From Lepidostoma basale (lineage: Eukaryota; Arthropoda; Insecta; Trichoptera; Lepidostomatidae): a stretch of 64,000 nt of DNA. Shown piece by piece: positions 30,839 to 41,751 of the stretch. The position numbers and the translations under genes are program-made. Position 1 is the first letter of the stretch, and the number at the start of each line of letters is the position of its first letter. Location: contig JAHDVF020000898.1 in assembly GCA_022606425.2 (NCBI GenBank), forward strand, positions 279,001 through 343,000, in the 5' to 3' direction. A model generated the notes under the pieces. It saw nothing but the letters and a program-made list of their open reading frames with translations, was not told the origin of the DNA and ran no database searches.

Positions 30839-30877
30839 ACCCTGACGAAGCTCCTACGGGAGCGAAACCGGTTAGTG
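30839..30877 (+). ncRNA. Hammerhead-ribozyme-like motif, ACCGGT type, intact stem II
   Basis: ACC (stem I side), CTGACGA (exact fit to CUGANGA), A, GCTCC-TACG-GGAGC (perfect 5-bp stem II with tetraloop), GAA, ACCGGT (self-complementary stem III), T, AGTG. Stem I can pair CAC with GTG, with one mismatch next to the core. Relatives are at 11975-12014 and 12348-12385. Confidence 0.45.
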
Positions 30878-31960
30878 TTACCAAATAAATTGATGTTAAT
30901 ACATATAACTTAAAGTGTATTATTATTTTACTTAATAAATTATTCCTATTTAAAACAAGATGTGTGGTCACTCTCCTCTGCAGCAAAACACTGAATACAA
31001 GTATATTATTTTATTTGACATGACGTTCACGTAACCTTAAAAAACTCACAGCGTTTATTTTTGACTTTATGAATAATAAAAAGGTTCAAATTTTAGCTGA
31101 ACGAGATAGATAATAGCAAACTCCATGTTAGAGAGAGATAGATTATATCAACCAAATGTGTCACAGCACCCTTGAAGTGAATTTCTCACAAAAATGGCGC
31201 TATAGAAATCATCATCATCATCATCACACGATAGGTAAAATTGGAGGTTCGATATTTCAGTCTAGTTAGCTTGGTTCAAACTCATCACGACCGTACGATT
31301 TTCGACCGTACGAAATTCCACGTAATTTTTTATGCCATTTTGGCTAAACGTGTTAAATATTCGTATCCAAATTTCAAGCTGTCACGTTATCGTCCAATTA
31401 GAACGGTACAAAATAGTAAAAAGGTAAAATCGACTCTATACGAACCTGTCCTCACTACATAATACAAATATAAACATTATTAATAAACGATTTGCTATTT
31501 GTTTTTTTCTTTGTAATGTGATCGACGTTGGATCAGGTTCAAGAGTGTGTATGCAAAAACATTAGTTGTCGTTTCACTTCGGTCTAGAGTGCCGCGCACT
31601 GCTTAGCGGCAAATTCTGACATTCGCAACCAGAATATTTTTTTTTTTGGAAGTGTTCTCCACACAAGGTGATTTTTTACTAGTTGTTAGTGAGTCCCCAT
31701 TTTGAATTCCCAACCTAACGGCTACCTTTCTTTTAAAGCCAGTTTATAGACACATTTTGTATTAAAAAAGAAACGACATTTTCAAATAAATTAATAAAAA
31801 CTGCACTTCCAGGTGAGCATTTATATCATGTTAAATAATTTATTGTGTGCAATAATGTATTATAATATAATCAGATATGGCATTTTGAAATTCAATATAT
31901 TTATATCGTTATTGGTGGTTGGTTAAACATAGTTTTTTTTATAATTATTTGATATATTTG
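30878..31960. other. AT-rich intergenic DNA
   Basis: No gene recognised. An ATC microsatellite at 31207-31223 resembles the tails of LINE families 2 and 4 but has no coding remnant beside it. A 73-codon frame at 31241-31462 looks like chance. Confidence 0.4.
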
Positions 31961-32008
31961 TCTTTTCTTATACACTTTTTATATACCTACAACACTTTTA
32001 AAATTACA

Positions 32009-32053
32009 TATCAGACATGTTTCGGACAACCAGTCCTTCTTCAGTGATACATA
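32009..32053 (-). ncRNA. Hammerhead-like motif, left arm of the inverted pair
   Basis: Minus strand: GTATCA, CTGAAGA, A, GGAC-TGGTT-GTCC, GAA, ACATGT, C, TGATAT. Stem I pairs TATCA with TGATA. Stem II is 4 bp. Stem III is the palindrome ACATGT followed by the usual C. Confidence 0.45.
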
Positions 32054-32094
32054 TTATAAAATGATATTTTAAACATGTATCTTATGGTATGATA

Positions 32095-32139
32095 TGTATC
32101 ACTGAAGAAGGACTGGTTGTCCGAAACGTGTCTGATATT
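32095..32139 (+). ncRNA. Hammerhead-like motif, right arm of the inverted pair
   Basis: Same layout as the left arm, with ACGTGT in place of ACATGT. Two ACGTGT strands can still pair with two G:T wobbles. Core CTGAAGA and the extra A are unchanged. Confidence 0.45.
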
Positions 32140-32185
32140 TAATTTTAATAGTGTTGTATATACAAAGTATATAAAAAAAGAAAAA

Positions 32186-33374
32186 AACAAATAAAACATC
32201 TACAACACAAAGTATGGCGAGCATAGAAGAAATATTTGATATACTCGTATATTCTATTTTGCAATCAAAAGATCATTAAAGGATTAAAAACACACGCTCA
32301 GTGTCCGACACAGTTGCTGGTGGGTTATTAATACATGGATATTGTTGCCTTATCTGGATTTTTTTTTTTTTTTTTTACGTATACAACAGGTCGCTTGAAC
32401 CCAATTACAGTATACAATTTGTTTTAAGCTGATATATTGATTTTAAGAATAATTTCGTAATGGCAAAAATTTGGTACGAAATAATAACGTAAAACTGGAT
32501 ATTCAACATTGAATCTGATACATACGTTGTCCGGGAGTCTTAAGATTTATAAGAGGGGGAAGTAATTTTTCTTTGTTAGAGCATACTCTAATGAGATAAT
32601 CCCTCGAAAGGTGAAAATAAAATAAAAACAGATGTATGAAAACAATAACATCAATATAAAATGTCACTAGCTTCCCTTGTCTTTTATACATTTTTTTTTC
32701 AATGACCCCTATATTACTTTATAATCGTTCTTTCTCCATTAGTTCACCCAAAAAAATTAACCCAAACCTACTTACCGACTATATTTTATTTTTAAGAACA
32801 TATTAGTCTCATATTACTTCTTGATATAATTGTTCGTTTCGGTATACGTATATGTATTTTCGCGATCTCTATACTCTTATATCTCTATCTCTACAATACG
32901 CACACAATGTATACTCTATTCGATATATCCATGTTTTCTTTTAATACTAGTTGCCACCAAATTATATTATTTAGAGGTCCTCTTTGCATTTGTTAAAAGT
33001 TTCTCGATTTACTATATACTTATATTGAATTAAGCTTCAAAAATAAATCACGAATGTGAAGTAGCGACTCTGAGAGCACACTGCAGACGAAGACAAGCTG
33101 AAAGATATTATTGGGTATTGATTGCAGCAATATTAATGATGCTACTCAACGTCCTTTTATTAATACAGAAAGGATGGGCAATGAACAGTGCACGTCACAG
33201 CTTGGTACGTCCCCAAATATTGCAAAAAGCACGGTAAGGAAGACTGGTTGTCAGACGAGTAAGTAGTTACAACTCTCCAGCTGGCCTTGCACTTAATACG
33301 ACTCTGGCGCCTAGTATGAAGTAGGATTTATTTATTTTCCTCGGGTACTCAATTTATTAATCGTGACTTATTTG
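32186..33374. other. AT-rich intergenic DNA
   Basis: No gene recognised. A long T run at 32359-32376 could be the poly(A) of a reverse-oriented retrocopy, but the adjoining sequence has no recognisable source. One TACTCGTA octamer lies at 32242. Confidence 0.4.
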
Positions 33375-33620
33375 CAAATGGCTGTGGATCAGTCACACTC
33401 TGCGACGGAACCCAGCCTGCATCGCTCAGGGCGCAGTAGACTGGTCCCCTATGTGGGGAAAGAGTCACCTGGATAAGAGACCTACAGGACGAGGTCAAAG
33501 CAGCAGGCCTCACTTGGGATAATGTTAGGCATCAGGCATGCGATAGAATCGGGTGGAGAAGGCTCCTTGAGGCCCTATGCACCACGGAGGTGTGACAGCA
33601 CAAGAAGAAGAAGCCTTGCT
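33375..33620 (+). pseudogene. LINE family 5 C-terminal fragment
   Basis: Matches the end of 9832-11190: RDLQDEVKAAGLTWDNVRHQ followed by ACDRIGWRRLLEAL, then an AAG microsatellite at 33602-33613. The frame is shifted once upstream. It is 5'-truncated. Confidence 0.75.
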
Positions 33621-33999
33621 AGCGTTATTATTTATTGCGTCTCTACTCAATTGCAGTATTGAACGACGATTGTGGTTGATTATGCCACGGTCGCGCGGAT
33701 AACGAGGGGCGTAGGCGTACAGCTGCCGGCGCGGCGCGGCGCTAGATACACCACTTACCAAACCGTTAACAAGATGGGGAGGGTGCGGGTATTAATCCTA
33801 AAATTTATGTCCGCGCGTAACTCTAAAAATTACTTCCTGTCATATCTTAAAACCACAATATTTTGCAAGCCGAAGAGTGTACGGGCGGAGTCAAAATGAT
33901 TTAAAGCCATTTTATATTTAAAATAAATATGATTTTAGAATCAGAACCACCAACGCACGCTGTAATCTGTAATACTCTATCTCTTTAACTCAAGGAATA
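33621..33999. other. Intergenic DNA with a short CpG-rich patch
   Basis: Positions 33688-33745 contain many CpGs (CCGGCGCGGCGCGGCGCTAG). Two overlapping frames of about 75 codons cover it, but neither shows a product or splice context that I can defend. Confidence 0.35.
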
Positions 34000-34350
34000 G
34001 GCAAATAAGATGTACCGGCGCCCTCTTGAAACATCTGTCGTCTCTCTTGGACTTGGACTTGGACCTTCTGGCTTTCAGAGATTCAGCTCTTGAGGCTATT
34101 CCTCTTAAGTATGATGGGAACATTATTGGAAAGGTGATTTGGTGGATTGTTATTGCATGCGGGGGCTTGATTTGTGTGGCTCGGAGTTTCCCGATTTTGG
34201 AGGTGTTTGGGTCGTAATTTGAAAAGTCTTTAATTGTTAGGTTAGGATGTGAAGGGAGTCCTCTGTAAAAACGTTCGGCATTCGGTTTCAGAATGAATTA
34301 ATCTATCATCGGGATTCCCGATTCTAGGTGCAGTTGTGTTACCCTGCTCC
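34000..34350 (-). pseudogene. Jockey-like LINE C-terminal fragment (family 12)
   Basis: Minus strand: AERFYRGLPSHPNLTIKDFS followed by NYDPNTSKIGKLRATQIK. The ERFY...HPN...Y ending is the same as at 16130-16480. The frame stays open here for about 60 codons. Confidence 0.6.
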
Positions 34351-35208
34351 ATGAAGTTGCATCAAGCGATTTGGAGTTCCCCGATTTCGTGCTCTATTCA
34401 TATATTTAAATGTTTTTTATCGTTAAGTCGGATATAATCGTAATCATTGTCCTCACCCTTTTCTCTTGGTCTCCGAATATAGAAGTTTCATTACAAGCAT
34501 TAAATTAATAGTCCATAGTTTTGGCCGAAACATTATGATACTTCAATATTATTAATAACTATTAAAATATTATACAAAACGCTGTTTATGGTATCCCATT
34601 TTTTTTTATTATTTTTTATTTTTCGTGTTACAATAATTTTCTGATTTTTCGAACCTTCATGTGCATTTGTTCCAATGTCAATTTGAATAATTTATTTGAT
34701 AAAATTTTGAAGTTCTTGCTAGAATTGAGTTAGGAACCTAATTACAATTAATTAAAAGAATGGTCTTGCTTGTTTCTGTTTGGCGTCAACAGTAAGAAGT
34801 GTGTGAATGATTTCCCCAGCCCAGATTAAATGTGCTATTGGTTTCTGGAGATCGAGCCTTATCAACTGTATGTAATGTCACACGTCGCCGCGAAGAAATC
34901 AACATGTCTTACCAAACGTATTATAATAATAAATCTGATAAACAGTCTCCGCGGAGCGCTCAAGTCTCTTCAAGGCGTCGTTCAAATTATACAAGTATTG
35001 TTATATAATTATAGCAGTTTCTTTTAAGCTTGTATTTGTTTTGTGATGCAATCACCTCACGGGTGCATTAAATGTTTGTAATGATTAGTGATAACTATTG
35101 TTTTCTACAATACACTGGGACTACTCGCGTCTCTTGTCCCATTTCTCACCTGTTGCGTCCACCACCTCGCTGTGTGCCAATTACTCACCCTCTACATTTT
35201 ATAATTCA
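34351..35208. other. AT-rich intergenic DNA
   Basis: No gene. TTTTGGCCGAAACATTATGA at 34517-34536 nearly matches TTTTGGCCGAAACACTATGA at 44210-44229, another short repeat with a GAAAC-A core. Confidence 0.4.
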
Positions 35209-36317
35209 ACAACAACAACAAACCATCACGCCGTTTCCCCGCAGGGGTAGGCAGAGAGAATGGACCGCCACACTACTCTATCCTGGCACACCTCTCTAGC
35301 TTCCTCCACATTCATACATCGAGTCATACACGCACGTCGATTCTTCCGGTTTCTGACATGACCAACCTTTAATATTTGATTAATTTGGTCATGCCATGTT
35401 TTTCTCGGTCTACCTCGACTCCTTACTCCATTTAAATTGTTAACGTATACTTTTTTAACCATTCTTTCTTCACCCATGCGTTCCATATGTCCGAACCAAC
35501 GCAGCAAACCTTTCATAATTTTGTTCATAATACCTTTTTTCGCTCTACATTCCTTCCTAATATCAGCATTTGAGATTCTGTCGTACATCGTTCTACCACA
35601 CATACGTCTTAGGGACCTCATCTGTACCGCATTTATTCTGCTCTCATCTTTCTTCTGCCAGTTCCATGCTTCGCTTCCATACATAAGGGTTGGGACCAGA
35701 ACTCCATTGTGAACGGCCATTTTCGCTTTCATTGATAAATTCTTGTTTCCAATAACTACTTTTAAAGCTCTATTCTCTTTGTTACCCTCACCAACCCTTC
35801 TTTCAACATCACTGTCCATTCGGCCATCCGCTGTGAACATGCTACCTAAATACACAAATTCCCTCACCTGTTCCAAGTTCTCTTCATTTACACTTATATT
35901 ACAAACTGTCATTTGCTCTTCCCTTTCAAAAACTAACACATTTGACTTTCCGATATTCATCATTAAATCGTTCGACTTGCATACCTCATACATTTTCGAC
36001 AACAAGACTTGTAATTCGTCCGCACTATCCGCAACGAGAATGGCATCGTCCGCGTAAAGCAGACAGTTTACAGACAGATCACTCATCTTAGCACCAGCAT
36101 TTATACCTTTATGTTCTTTCATACACTTGTCCATATACAGATTGAACAACCAAGGGCACATCACGCAGCCCTGCTTAACACCCTTCGTGATATCAAACCA
36201 GGGCGTGATGTCCCCATTTACCCTAACACTGGCAATGCTCCCTTCGTAGAGAGAAGCAACCGCCCGTATTAGTTTTGTGCTCACTCCATATTCGGACAAT
36301 TCAAGATTGTTAAACAT
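35209..36317 (-). pseudogene. LINE family 1, best-preserved copy (RT to C-terminus, 363-codon open frame)
   Basis: An uninterrupted frame covers the back half of a non-LTR polymerase: GVKQGC at residues 46-51, the catalytic YADD at 88-91 (LLYADDAILVAD), FVYLGSMF at 154-161 (thumb), YGSEAWNWQKKDESRINAV, the MKGLLRWFGHMER block, the basic RSRGRPRKTWHDQINQ segment and CMNVEEAREVCQDRVVWRS at the end. The endonuclease and the first RT blocks are missing, so it is a 5'-truncated copy that cannot move by itself. The 3' tail is (TTG)n, seen as CAACAACAACAACAA at 35206-35220, defining a subfamily with 18196-18735. Transcription from this locus is not implied. Confidence 0.9.
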
Positions 36318-36435
36318 TTTGTTTCTTATTATATACGTTTTTCGGTCTGGTGATAACGAATTTTTTTAAACATATTGTTAATGTAATTTATTGAATATTT
36401 AAAACGTTCAAATGAACAATACTGTGATCTGTTTT

Positions 36436-36945
36436 ACTAAGTAACCACAACGCTGCCTCTCCGAAAGGGACTAGACGATTTCTCCGACCCCTCACGTGGC
36501 TGGCATTTAATATTTGATTGATTTGATCGTGCCACGTTTTCCTCGGTCTACTCTATTTCTGTTCCGTTTATGTAATTTATATATACTTTTTTTATCATTC
36601 ATTCTTTCCATCCGTCCAAACCACCTTAATGACCCTTTCATTATTTTGTTCATAATAATTTGATTCGTATTTCAATCACTTGTTAAATTTGAATTTGATA
36701 CTTGCATATTCAGATACGTTCATGTAAGAGATATTTTTTCTAATGCATTTATTATCTGTTCTGTGTTCTGTACATTTTTGTCAGTTCTGTGCTTCATTTC
36801 CATAAATAAGGGTGGGCAAAAGAACACCATTTTGCATTGCCATCTAAGGTTTTTTTGGATAGACGTTTGTTTGCGAAGATAAATTTTAGTGCACCATTTA
36901 ATCTCTTTTATATACTTGTCCATAAATAACCAAGAGGATATTATG
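36436..36945 (-). pseudogene. LINE family 1 copy, decayed
   Basis: The plus strand begins TAAGTAACCACAACGCTGCC, equivalent to the family's 3' end, and runs through CCACGTTTTCCTCGGTCTAC, the Q/MFEM-YIR region, and on to KIYLRKQTSIQKNLRWQC at the 5' side. A stretch of the 3' coding region between 36470 and 36480 is deleted, and many stops are present. Confidence 0.7.
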
Positions 36946-37149
36946 CAACCCTCTTTGTCTCCATTAACTTAACTCTATTCGTACACAAACGTTTGTGATT
37001 TTTGTCGAGAAGCTTCCCTGTCGATGTGAGCAGTACACATAATTGATCCATACATCCTCTGCCATTCATAAAGGCGCTTTAGGATGGGAAAATGTGTTTC
37101 CCCGGAGGTGATGAATACCAAAAAGGGAAAATGCATTTACTCATATCAC
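36946..37149. other. Short spacer
   Basis: Nothing assignable. Confidence 0.3.
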
Positions 37150-37330
37150 ACACTCTTCGTCAGCTTGTCTCCACCCACTACTGGACGTTAGCTTCTTCAC
37201 CTCCACGCCATCTCTCTCGGTCTCGGTCAGTGTTCTCCAGGCCCTTCCTGCTGTCCGCACAATATCATCGCTTCACCTGGTAGGCTTTTCCCGACACTTC
37301 TCCGGCCCAACCTTGGCCTTCTACCTGAGG
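37150..37330 (-). pseudogene. RTE-like LINE 3' end (family 3)
   Basis: Minus strand VEGQGWAGEVSGKAYQVKR, then ENTDRDRERWRGGEEANVQ and a stop. It is the reverse-oriented relative of 23328-23560. The last 60 codons only. Confidence 0.6.
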
Positions 37331-37780
37331 TATTCTTATTCATCTATCAAATGCATGTAACAATTTCAACGGTTTCCGGAACCCTGCAGGGTATGGCAGA
37401 GAGTGCTCCAGGTCGCCTACTGCGGACTTTGCAATCGTAAATTATTAGATGGGCCTTATTAATGTTCTGTTGTATTTTTATCAAAGCAAAGTTCTCAATG
37501 CGTAGGCCTTCGGAAATAATATCGCTGCATTATGTTCTCACATCATTATCAACTCCTGAATGTTAAAACATTTGTATATTTCTTCTGTTTTCATTTTTTT
37601 TGTCTAAAATCACATTAAAATGTTTAAAAATCAACGTTTCGTTATATTTTATTTCTTAAATTTGTTACAAAATAAATCGACTTGTTTTATATCAAGGTAG
37701 GACTTTTAATCATCAAAATAAAAAACAAATATTTGATTGTGATAAAATCAATCAAAGTGTAAACACCCTGTATACTGTCG
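37331..37780. other. Upstream intergenic DNA
   Basis: AT-rich sequence leading into the gene. There is no repeat and no canonical TATA box at the expected distance from the start region. Confidence 0.4.
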
Positions 37781-37785
37781 TCAGT
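37781..37785 (+). promoter_or_regulatory. Possible arthropod initiator (TCAGT)
   Basis: TCAGT is the arthropod initiator consensus and lies 65 bp before the ATG of the only host gene. No TATA box is seen 30 bp upstream. AGACGT occurs at 37825-37830 but is too far downstream to be a standard downstream element. An alternative is that TTGTTGTTCCAG just before the ATG (37835-37845) is a 3' splice site, which would put the promoter further away. Confidence 0.3.
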
Positions 37786-37847
37786 GTGTAGTCCTGTAGA
37801 CGAGGTGTGTCGGTGTTGGAGTTAAGACGTGTGTTGTTGTTCCAGCG

Positions 37848-38789
37848 ATGGAGCGCGCCCCCCCCACCGAAAAGCTGCCGGTGCCGCTGATGCCCGCCTG
37901 CGTGTTCCGGAGCCGCACGGGCCTCGACATCTTCCGGATGGAGCGCGCCGCCTTCTTCGCCATGCGCCGCAAGCTGGACGAGGTGCGCAAGGGCGTTGTC
38001 GCCTGCACTCGCACTGGTCTCGGCAGCTTCCACAGCACGATTTGCGCGAACATCCGCCAGGCCCTGACCGCAATCCCGGATGGTGAGGACCCCGTGGTCT
38101 TGGAATTGCTGGAAGAATTTCACTGCGACCTCATTAAAGAAATTGAGAGCGCTTTTCTTGAATGCAGCATTGACATGGATGCATTCATTCTGAAGACAAC
38201 GAATCACGTAGACAGAGAAATCGAGCGCTTGTTCAAACATAATCTCATTAAGGTACACGAAGATTCAAAAAGATTTATCGAAAATGCGCTTCTTAATCAA
38301 CCTTTCCACAGCTGCGGCTTTTACAAAACATGTATCGCAAATATCATTGCTCATACACTCAGGAAGAACATCGAGTCCATCATCGAGGCACAGTTAGTTA
38401 TATACAAAATCTTCGGAAGATTCTGCTCCAAACCTGTTGAAAAGAGTATCGCAATAATTTACAGCAAGATATCTAAGCTGTCGGCAACTACTGAGTTAGA
38501 CGCATCCAAGATTATGAACAACCCCAAGTTCAAGTCAATGGGCAAATTTAAACCTACAATAGAACAGCTCCTACCTCGCACTTGCGATGTGCTGGTCAAC
38601 GCCGTGCTGGCGTCGGGGCTGGAAACCTGCAGGGCCGTGCTGGACTCTGTTTATACCCTCATACTGCTGGCCTACGTGTCCATGGATGCCGTGCTCAAGA
38701 AGGTCAGCACGGAAGCTATTGTTAAAATGAAAAGGTCCCATGTCATGTGCAATGACACTTACGCGATGTGTTTTGATCTCTTTCCATAA
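37848..38789 (+). CDS. Single-exon gene for an unrecognised 313-residue protein
   Basis: This is the only long frame in the window that does not look like a transposable element. The chosen start is the first ATG, within CCAGCGATGGAGCGC. A second in-frame ATG is residue 15. I do not recognise the family. The protein has no signal peptide. A basic, Arg-rich N-terminal third (residues 20-50) is followed by helical, moderately charged sequence and a hydrophobic stretch at 260-282 (CRAVLDSVYTLILLAYVSMD) that might be a membrane or buried helix. There are twelve cysteines, at 18, 53, 66, 93, 106, 156, 162, 193, 246, 261, 301 and 308, not in an obvious zinc-finger pattern. It ends LFP and stop. The first 240 bp and 38590-38710 are much more GC-rich than the middle. 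No AATAAA follows within 200 bp. It could be a complete intronless gene, a retrocopy, or the last exon of a spliced gene. The function is unknown. Confidence 0.75.
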   Translation: MERAPPTEKLPVPLMPACVFRSRTGLDIFRMERAAFFAMRRKLDEVRKGVVACTRTGLGSFHSTICANIRQALTAIPDGEDPVVLELLEEFHCDLIKEIESAFLECSIDMDAFILKTTNHVDREIERLFKHNLIKVHEDSKRFIENALLNQPFHSCGFYKTCIANIIAHTLRKNIESIIEAQLVIYKIFGRFCSKPVEKSIAIIYSKISKLSATTELDASKIMNNPKFKSMGKFKPTIEQLLPRTCDVLVNAVLASGLETCRAVLDSVYTLILLAYVSMDAVLKKVSTEAIVKMKRSHVMCNDTYAMCFDLFP

Positions 38790-38814
38790 ATACTATGTTC
38801 TTTTATTATTTAGA

Positions 38815-38930
38815 ATAAGTACTATGTTTTATACAACATTATAATTTATGGGAGTGACATTTTTCGTCTTTCTAATGAAAATAGACGAAAATAGAGAATA
38901 TATGTTTTCAACCGTATTATTATTTTTTGT
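38815..38930 (-). repeat. Foldback family A fragment just after the gene
   Basis: Minus strand TCATTAGAAAGACGAAAAAT, GTCACTCCCATAAATTATAA. It lies 26 bp past the stop codon, so it would be inside the 3' untranslated region or overlap the polyadenylation region of the gene. Confidence 0.5.
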
Positions 38931-41751
38931 ACTGTTTAGACATTTTATAAAATGTGACTATTTTTTTTTACGAATATTGAATTCGTTAAGTTAATTATTA
39001 ATTAACTGTTAATTTTTATATCAGCTGTAAGGCAATTTGATTTAGGGACCTGTACATAGTGATAACCCTCAAATCCGGCACACGGTATCTCTAAGACCTC
39101 GACTGCTGCCACTCAGATGCGGAATACCAGGACAATCTGATATGCGCTGTGCAACAAAATTTTACTGAGAAACAAAGACTAGCCAGGGTTCTTTAGGTTG
39201 TATATTATATTATTCAATAGAACAATCATAGAGGGTTCTGTCAGTGTAGGTACAGGCGTGTGGTGGTCGGCATCTTTCAGCCTCTTTGAGGATACTGCGT
39301 GATGAACAGTGAGATAGTCAATAGAGTATCTATTAAGTACAAATTAATCTACAATTATACAAGACGGTTGTTGTAAAAGAGGTTATATAAATCGACGACG
39401 ACGAATAATAAATTGTGTAAATGTCATTTTAGAGGAATGGAAGCCAATTTAAGGTACCTACTCATTAAATTGGGTGAAAATGTGTATTATCACTATTAAT
39501 GTTTTAAAAATAATGATACCTGTTTTAGATACATGTGAAACATACATGTAAAGACTTAATTAAGGAAACATTAATTGGAAGTCAGTGTAAAATAACTCTA
39601 TGTTTACACCCAATAGGTATAAATAAATGTGATTTTTTTATGAATAGAGTTTAAATCTATCCCCTTATGATGAAGGTGCAAGGCCTTTGTAACATGTCGA
39701 GAAAAATGAATTCACTAGTGGAAAAACAATGTTTTCATTCCACAATACGAACTAAGTTGTTTTGCTTACAAGGATCTATGAGATAATTTGCTTCATATCC
39801 TAATCACTCTACTAACGACCGTATCTTCGCCATGCGATCTCTGTAATAAGTGTTTCCGTAAAATGATTGAACTTTAATCAATCGCCGCTGTTATTCGCAA
39901 ACTGGGGTTGTGCTCGCAATAGTTTTCAAAGTCGTATTATTACCAATTGTTCATGTTTCCGACATTGGGTATAAAGCTTTAATGTATATGTAATTTGAAA
40001 TGTAAACAAAATGTCTAATGTAAATCCAACACTATTCGTTGGATATTTTTTTATTATAAATAAACTGATATATACACAACTTTGTTTTTTATTTATGATA
40101 ATAAAGCAATGCTATTACATTGAAAGACAAGAAATGTGACTGTAATAATGTCACGGGCACATTTCAGATATATATGATTGCAAAGATTATTTGATTATTG
40201 CCATTTTCAACAAACTTAGAGCTACCGCTTTATTTGGAAGACATCGCAGTACTGGCTATGTTTAAGAGCCGCGGTCCGTTTTCCCGACAAACCAGAGCTG
40301 CGACGCGACGCCGAGAGGAATAAGTGAATCCAACGTGCTGGTGGGTTTTTTACTACTGTTTTTAGTGTCTATTTCACATTATTAAGTTTATTTACGTGCA
40401 TAAAAAAATATTGCACATTTTTTCTGATGAATTAGTGAAAAACTGTATTATTTGTATAAATGACGACCTTTAGAGCCTCTGTGGCACCACTTATAATTAT
40501 TGGAATGACTTATTTTTTTCTGCCATTAATTTTAGACCAGTTGAAAAAAAACTGAGGGGGTGAAACATAAAAAAAAAACAGAGTTGAAAAATAAGGGCCA
40601 CCCTTCTAGGGAATATATATGTAGAAACATGTCAACAATTTTATTAATATAAGGTATGTAATTATTACAGTTTTTTTAAGTATTTAATATCGATGATTAA
40701 TAATGTAATCAAAGGAAGAAAATATCATAATGAAATAATACAAAAAAATCGTCAATGGCGGTCCTTGGATAGGGAATAGAATCCTACCGGTTCTTCCTTC
40801 GCCCGCCGTTCTCCTCTACCGGACTCCACCCACACACACACACTTTTATGTTTTTCATTTAATATGTTTGCATTTTCCTAATGTTTTGGATACAAATATA
40901 TATATTTTCATGAATATTGCTTAGAGGTAGTGTGGGCATTGTGTGACTGGCGAATATTACATCATTTACTACGATGCTTTTTAATGTCATTATTATATTC
41001 GAGTATAAAAAAACACGAACTGGTAATATTCCATTGGGTTTATTTCCGGAAGGATTCTTTCCTTCACTATTAATATTGGAGTTTTTCCCCGACTAATATT
41101 TAATCTCCGCTTTGCACTCTGAGGTAGAAAAAATCTCAAAAAAATCAATTCGAAACCGAATATTTCTCTCAATCTTTTGGGACAACCTGTTTGTTCCATA
41201 GAGTGACCATAATAACATAGTATATAATTGAAATATATTTTACCAGAAAAGTCACTGAACACATCTCTTTTAAATCATGATTATTTCTAAACATTATTTA
41301 AATATAAGGCACATATTTTCCGACAGTTTAAAGAAGCTTATTTTATGAAATATGCGATTTTTAATCCCCAAAATATTACAAATACACGAGTTACAATGTT
41401 TTCGTGACCACTCTATTGTGAGTGCAGCCGTTTGGGTCCGGGGTCATAAATCTAATGTTTACCTGCTCTTTGTAATTCTACTCTGCATGGAATTTATTGG
41501 CTCTAGTGTTTGCATTGTTACTTATTATTATATTTTCTATTCGTCACTTATTTGAAGATTGCATCGAAAACAATAGTTGGGTCCTCCCAGTAGGCGGAGC
41601 AGGCTAATGTTAGAATCTTCTCAAGATACACGGTGTTTTTGAAGAAATAAGTTTATATAGGTATTGTAGTTTTCGCACATTTAAAAAAAAATTGTACACA
41701 TATAACATAACACTTTTTATTCTCATTATTATTATACTTATTTGTCGAAAG
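38931..41751. other. Long AT-rich intergenic stretch
   Basis: No gene recognised over 2.8 kb. Items seen: a decayed hammerhead-like repeat at 39668-39706 (TATGATGAAGGTGCAAGGCC, then TTTGTAACATGTC); a small CpG-containing patch at 40268-40325 (AGCCGCGGTCCG, GCGACGCGACGCC) without a frame; and a CA microsatellite at 40830-40845. Confidence 0.45.

Larger units (their letters stand above)
31961..32185. repeat. Inverted pair of hammerhead-like repeats
   Basis: Arms 31961-32054 and 32092-32185 are inverted copies, near-identical over the central 46 bp (TATCACTGAAGAAGGACTGG and onward), with a 37-bp spacer. Each arm carries its own hammerhead-like core plus the downstream A-rich block shared with 1882-1950. 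RNA from either strand could fold into a long hairpin instead of two ribozyme cores. Confidence 0.8.

Noticed and set aside
31207..31223. LINE insertion marked by an ATC microsatellite tail
   Set aside because: No coding remnant is recognisable on either side, so it is left as a plain microsatellite.
32359..32376. Poly(A) of a processed pseudogene on the minus strand
   Set aside because: The adjacent sequence shows no reading frame or element that could be the retrocopied body, and no target duplication is visible.
35437..36057. Two plus-strand frames of 91 and 104 codons
   Set aside because: Antisense of the best-preserved LINE frame at 35209-36317.
37752..38258. 168-codon minus-strand frame and three shorter frames over the host gene
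   Set aside because: They arise from the GC-rich 5' part of the plus-strand gene. The plus frame continues for 313 codons through AT-rich sequence, which the others do not.
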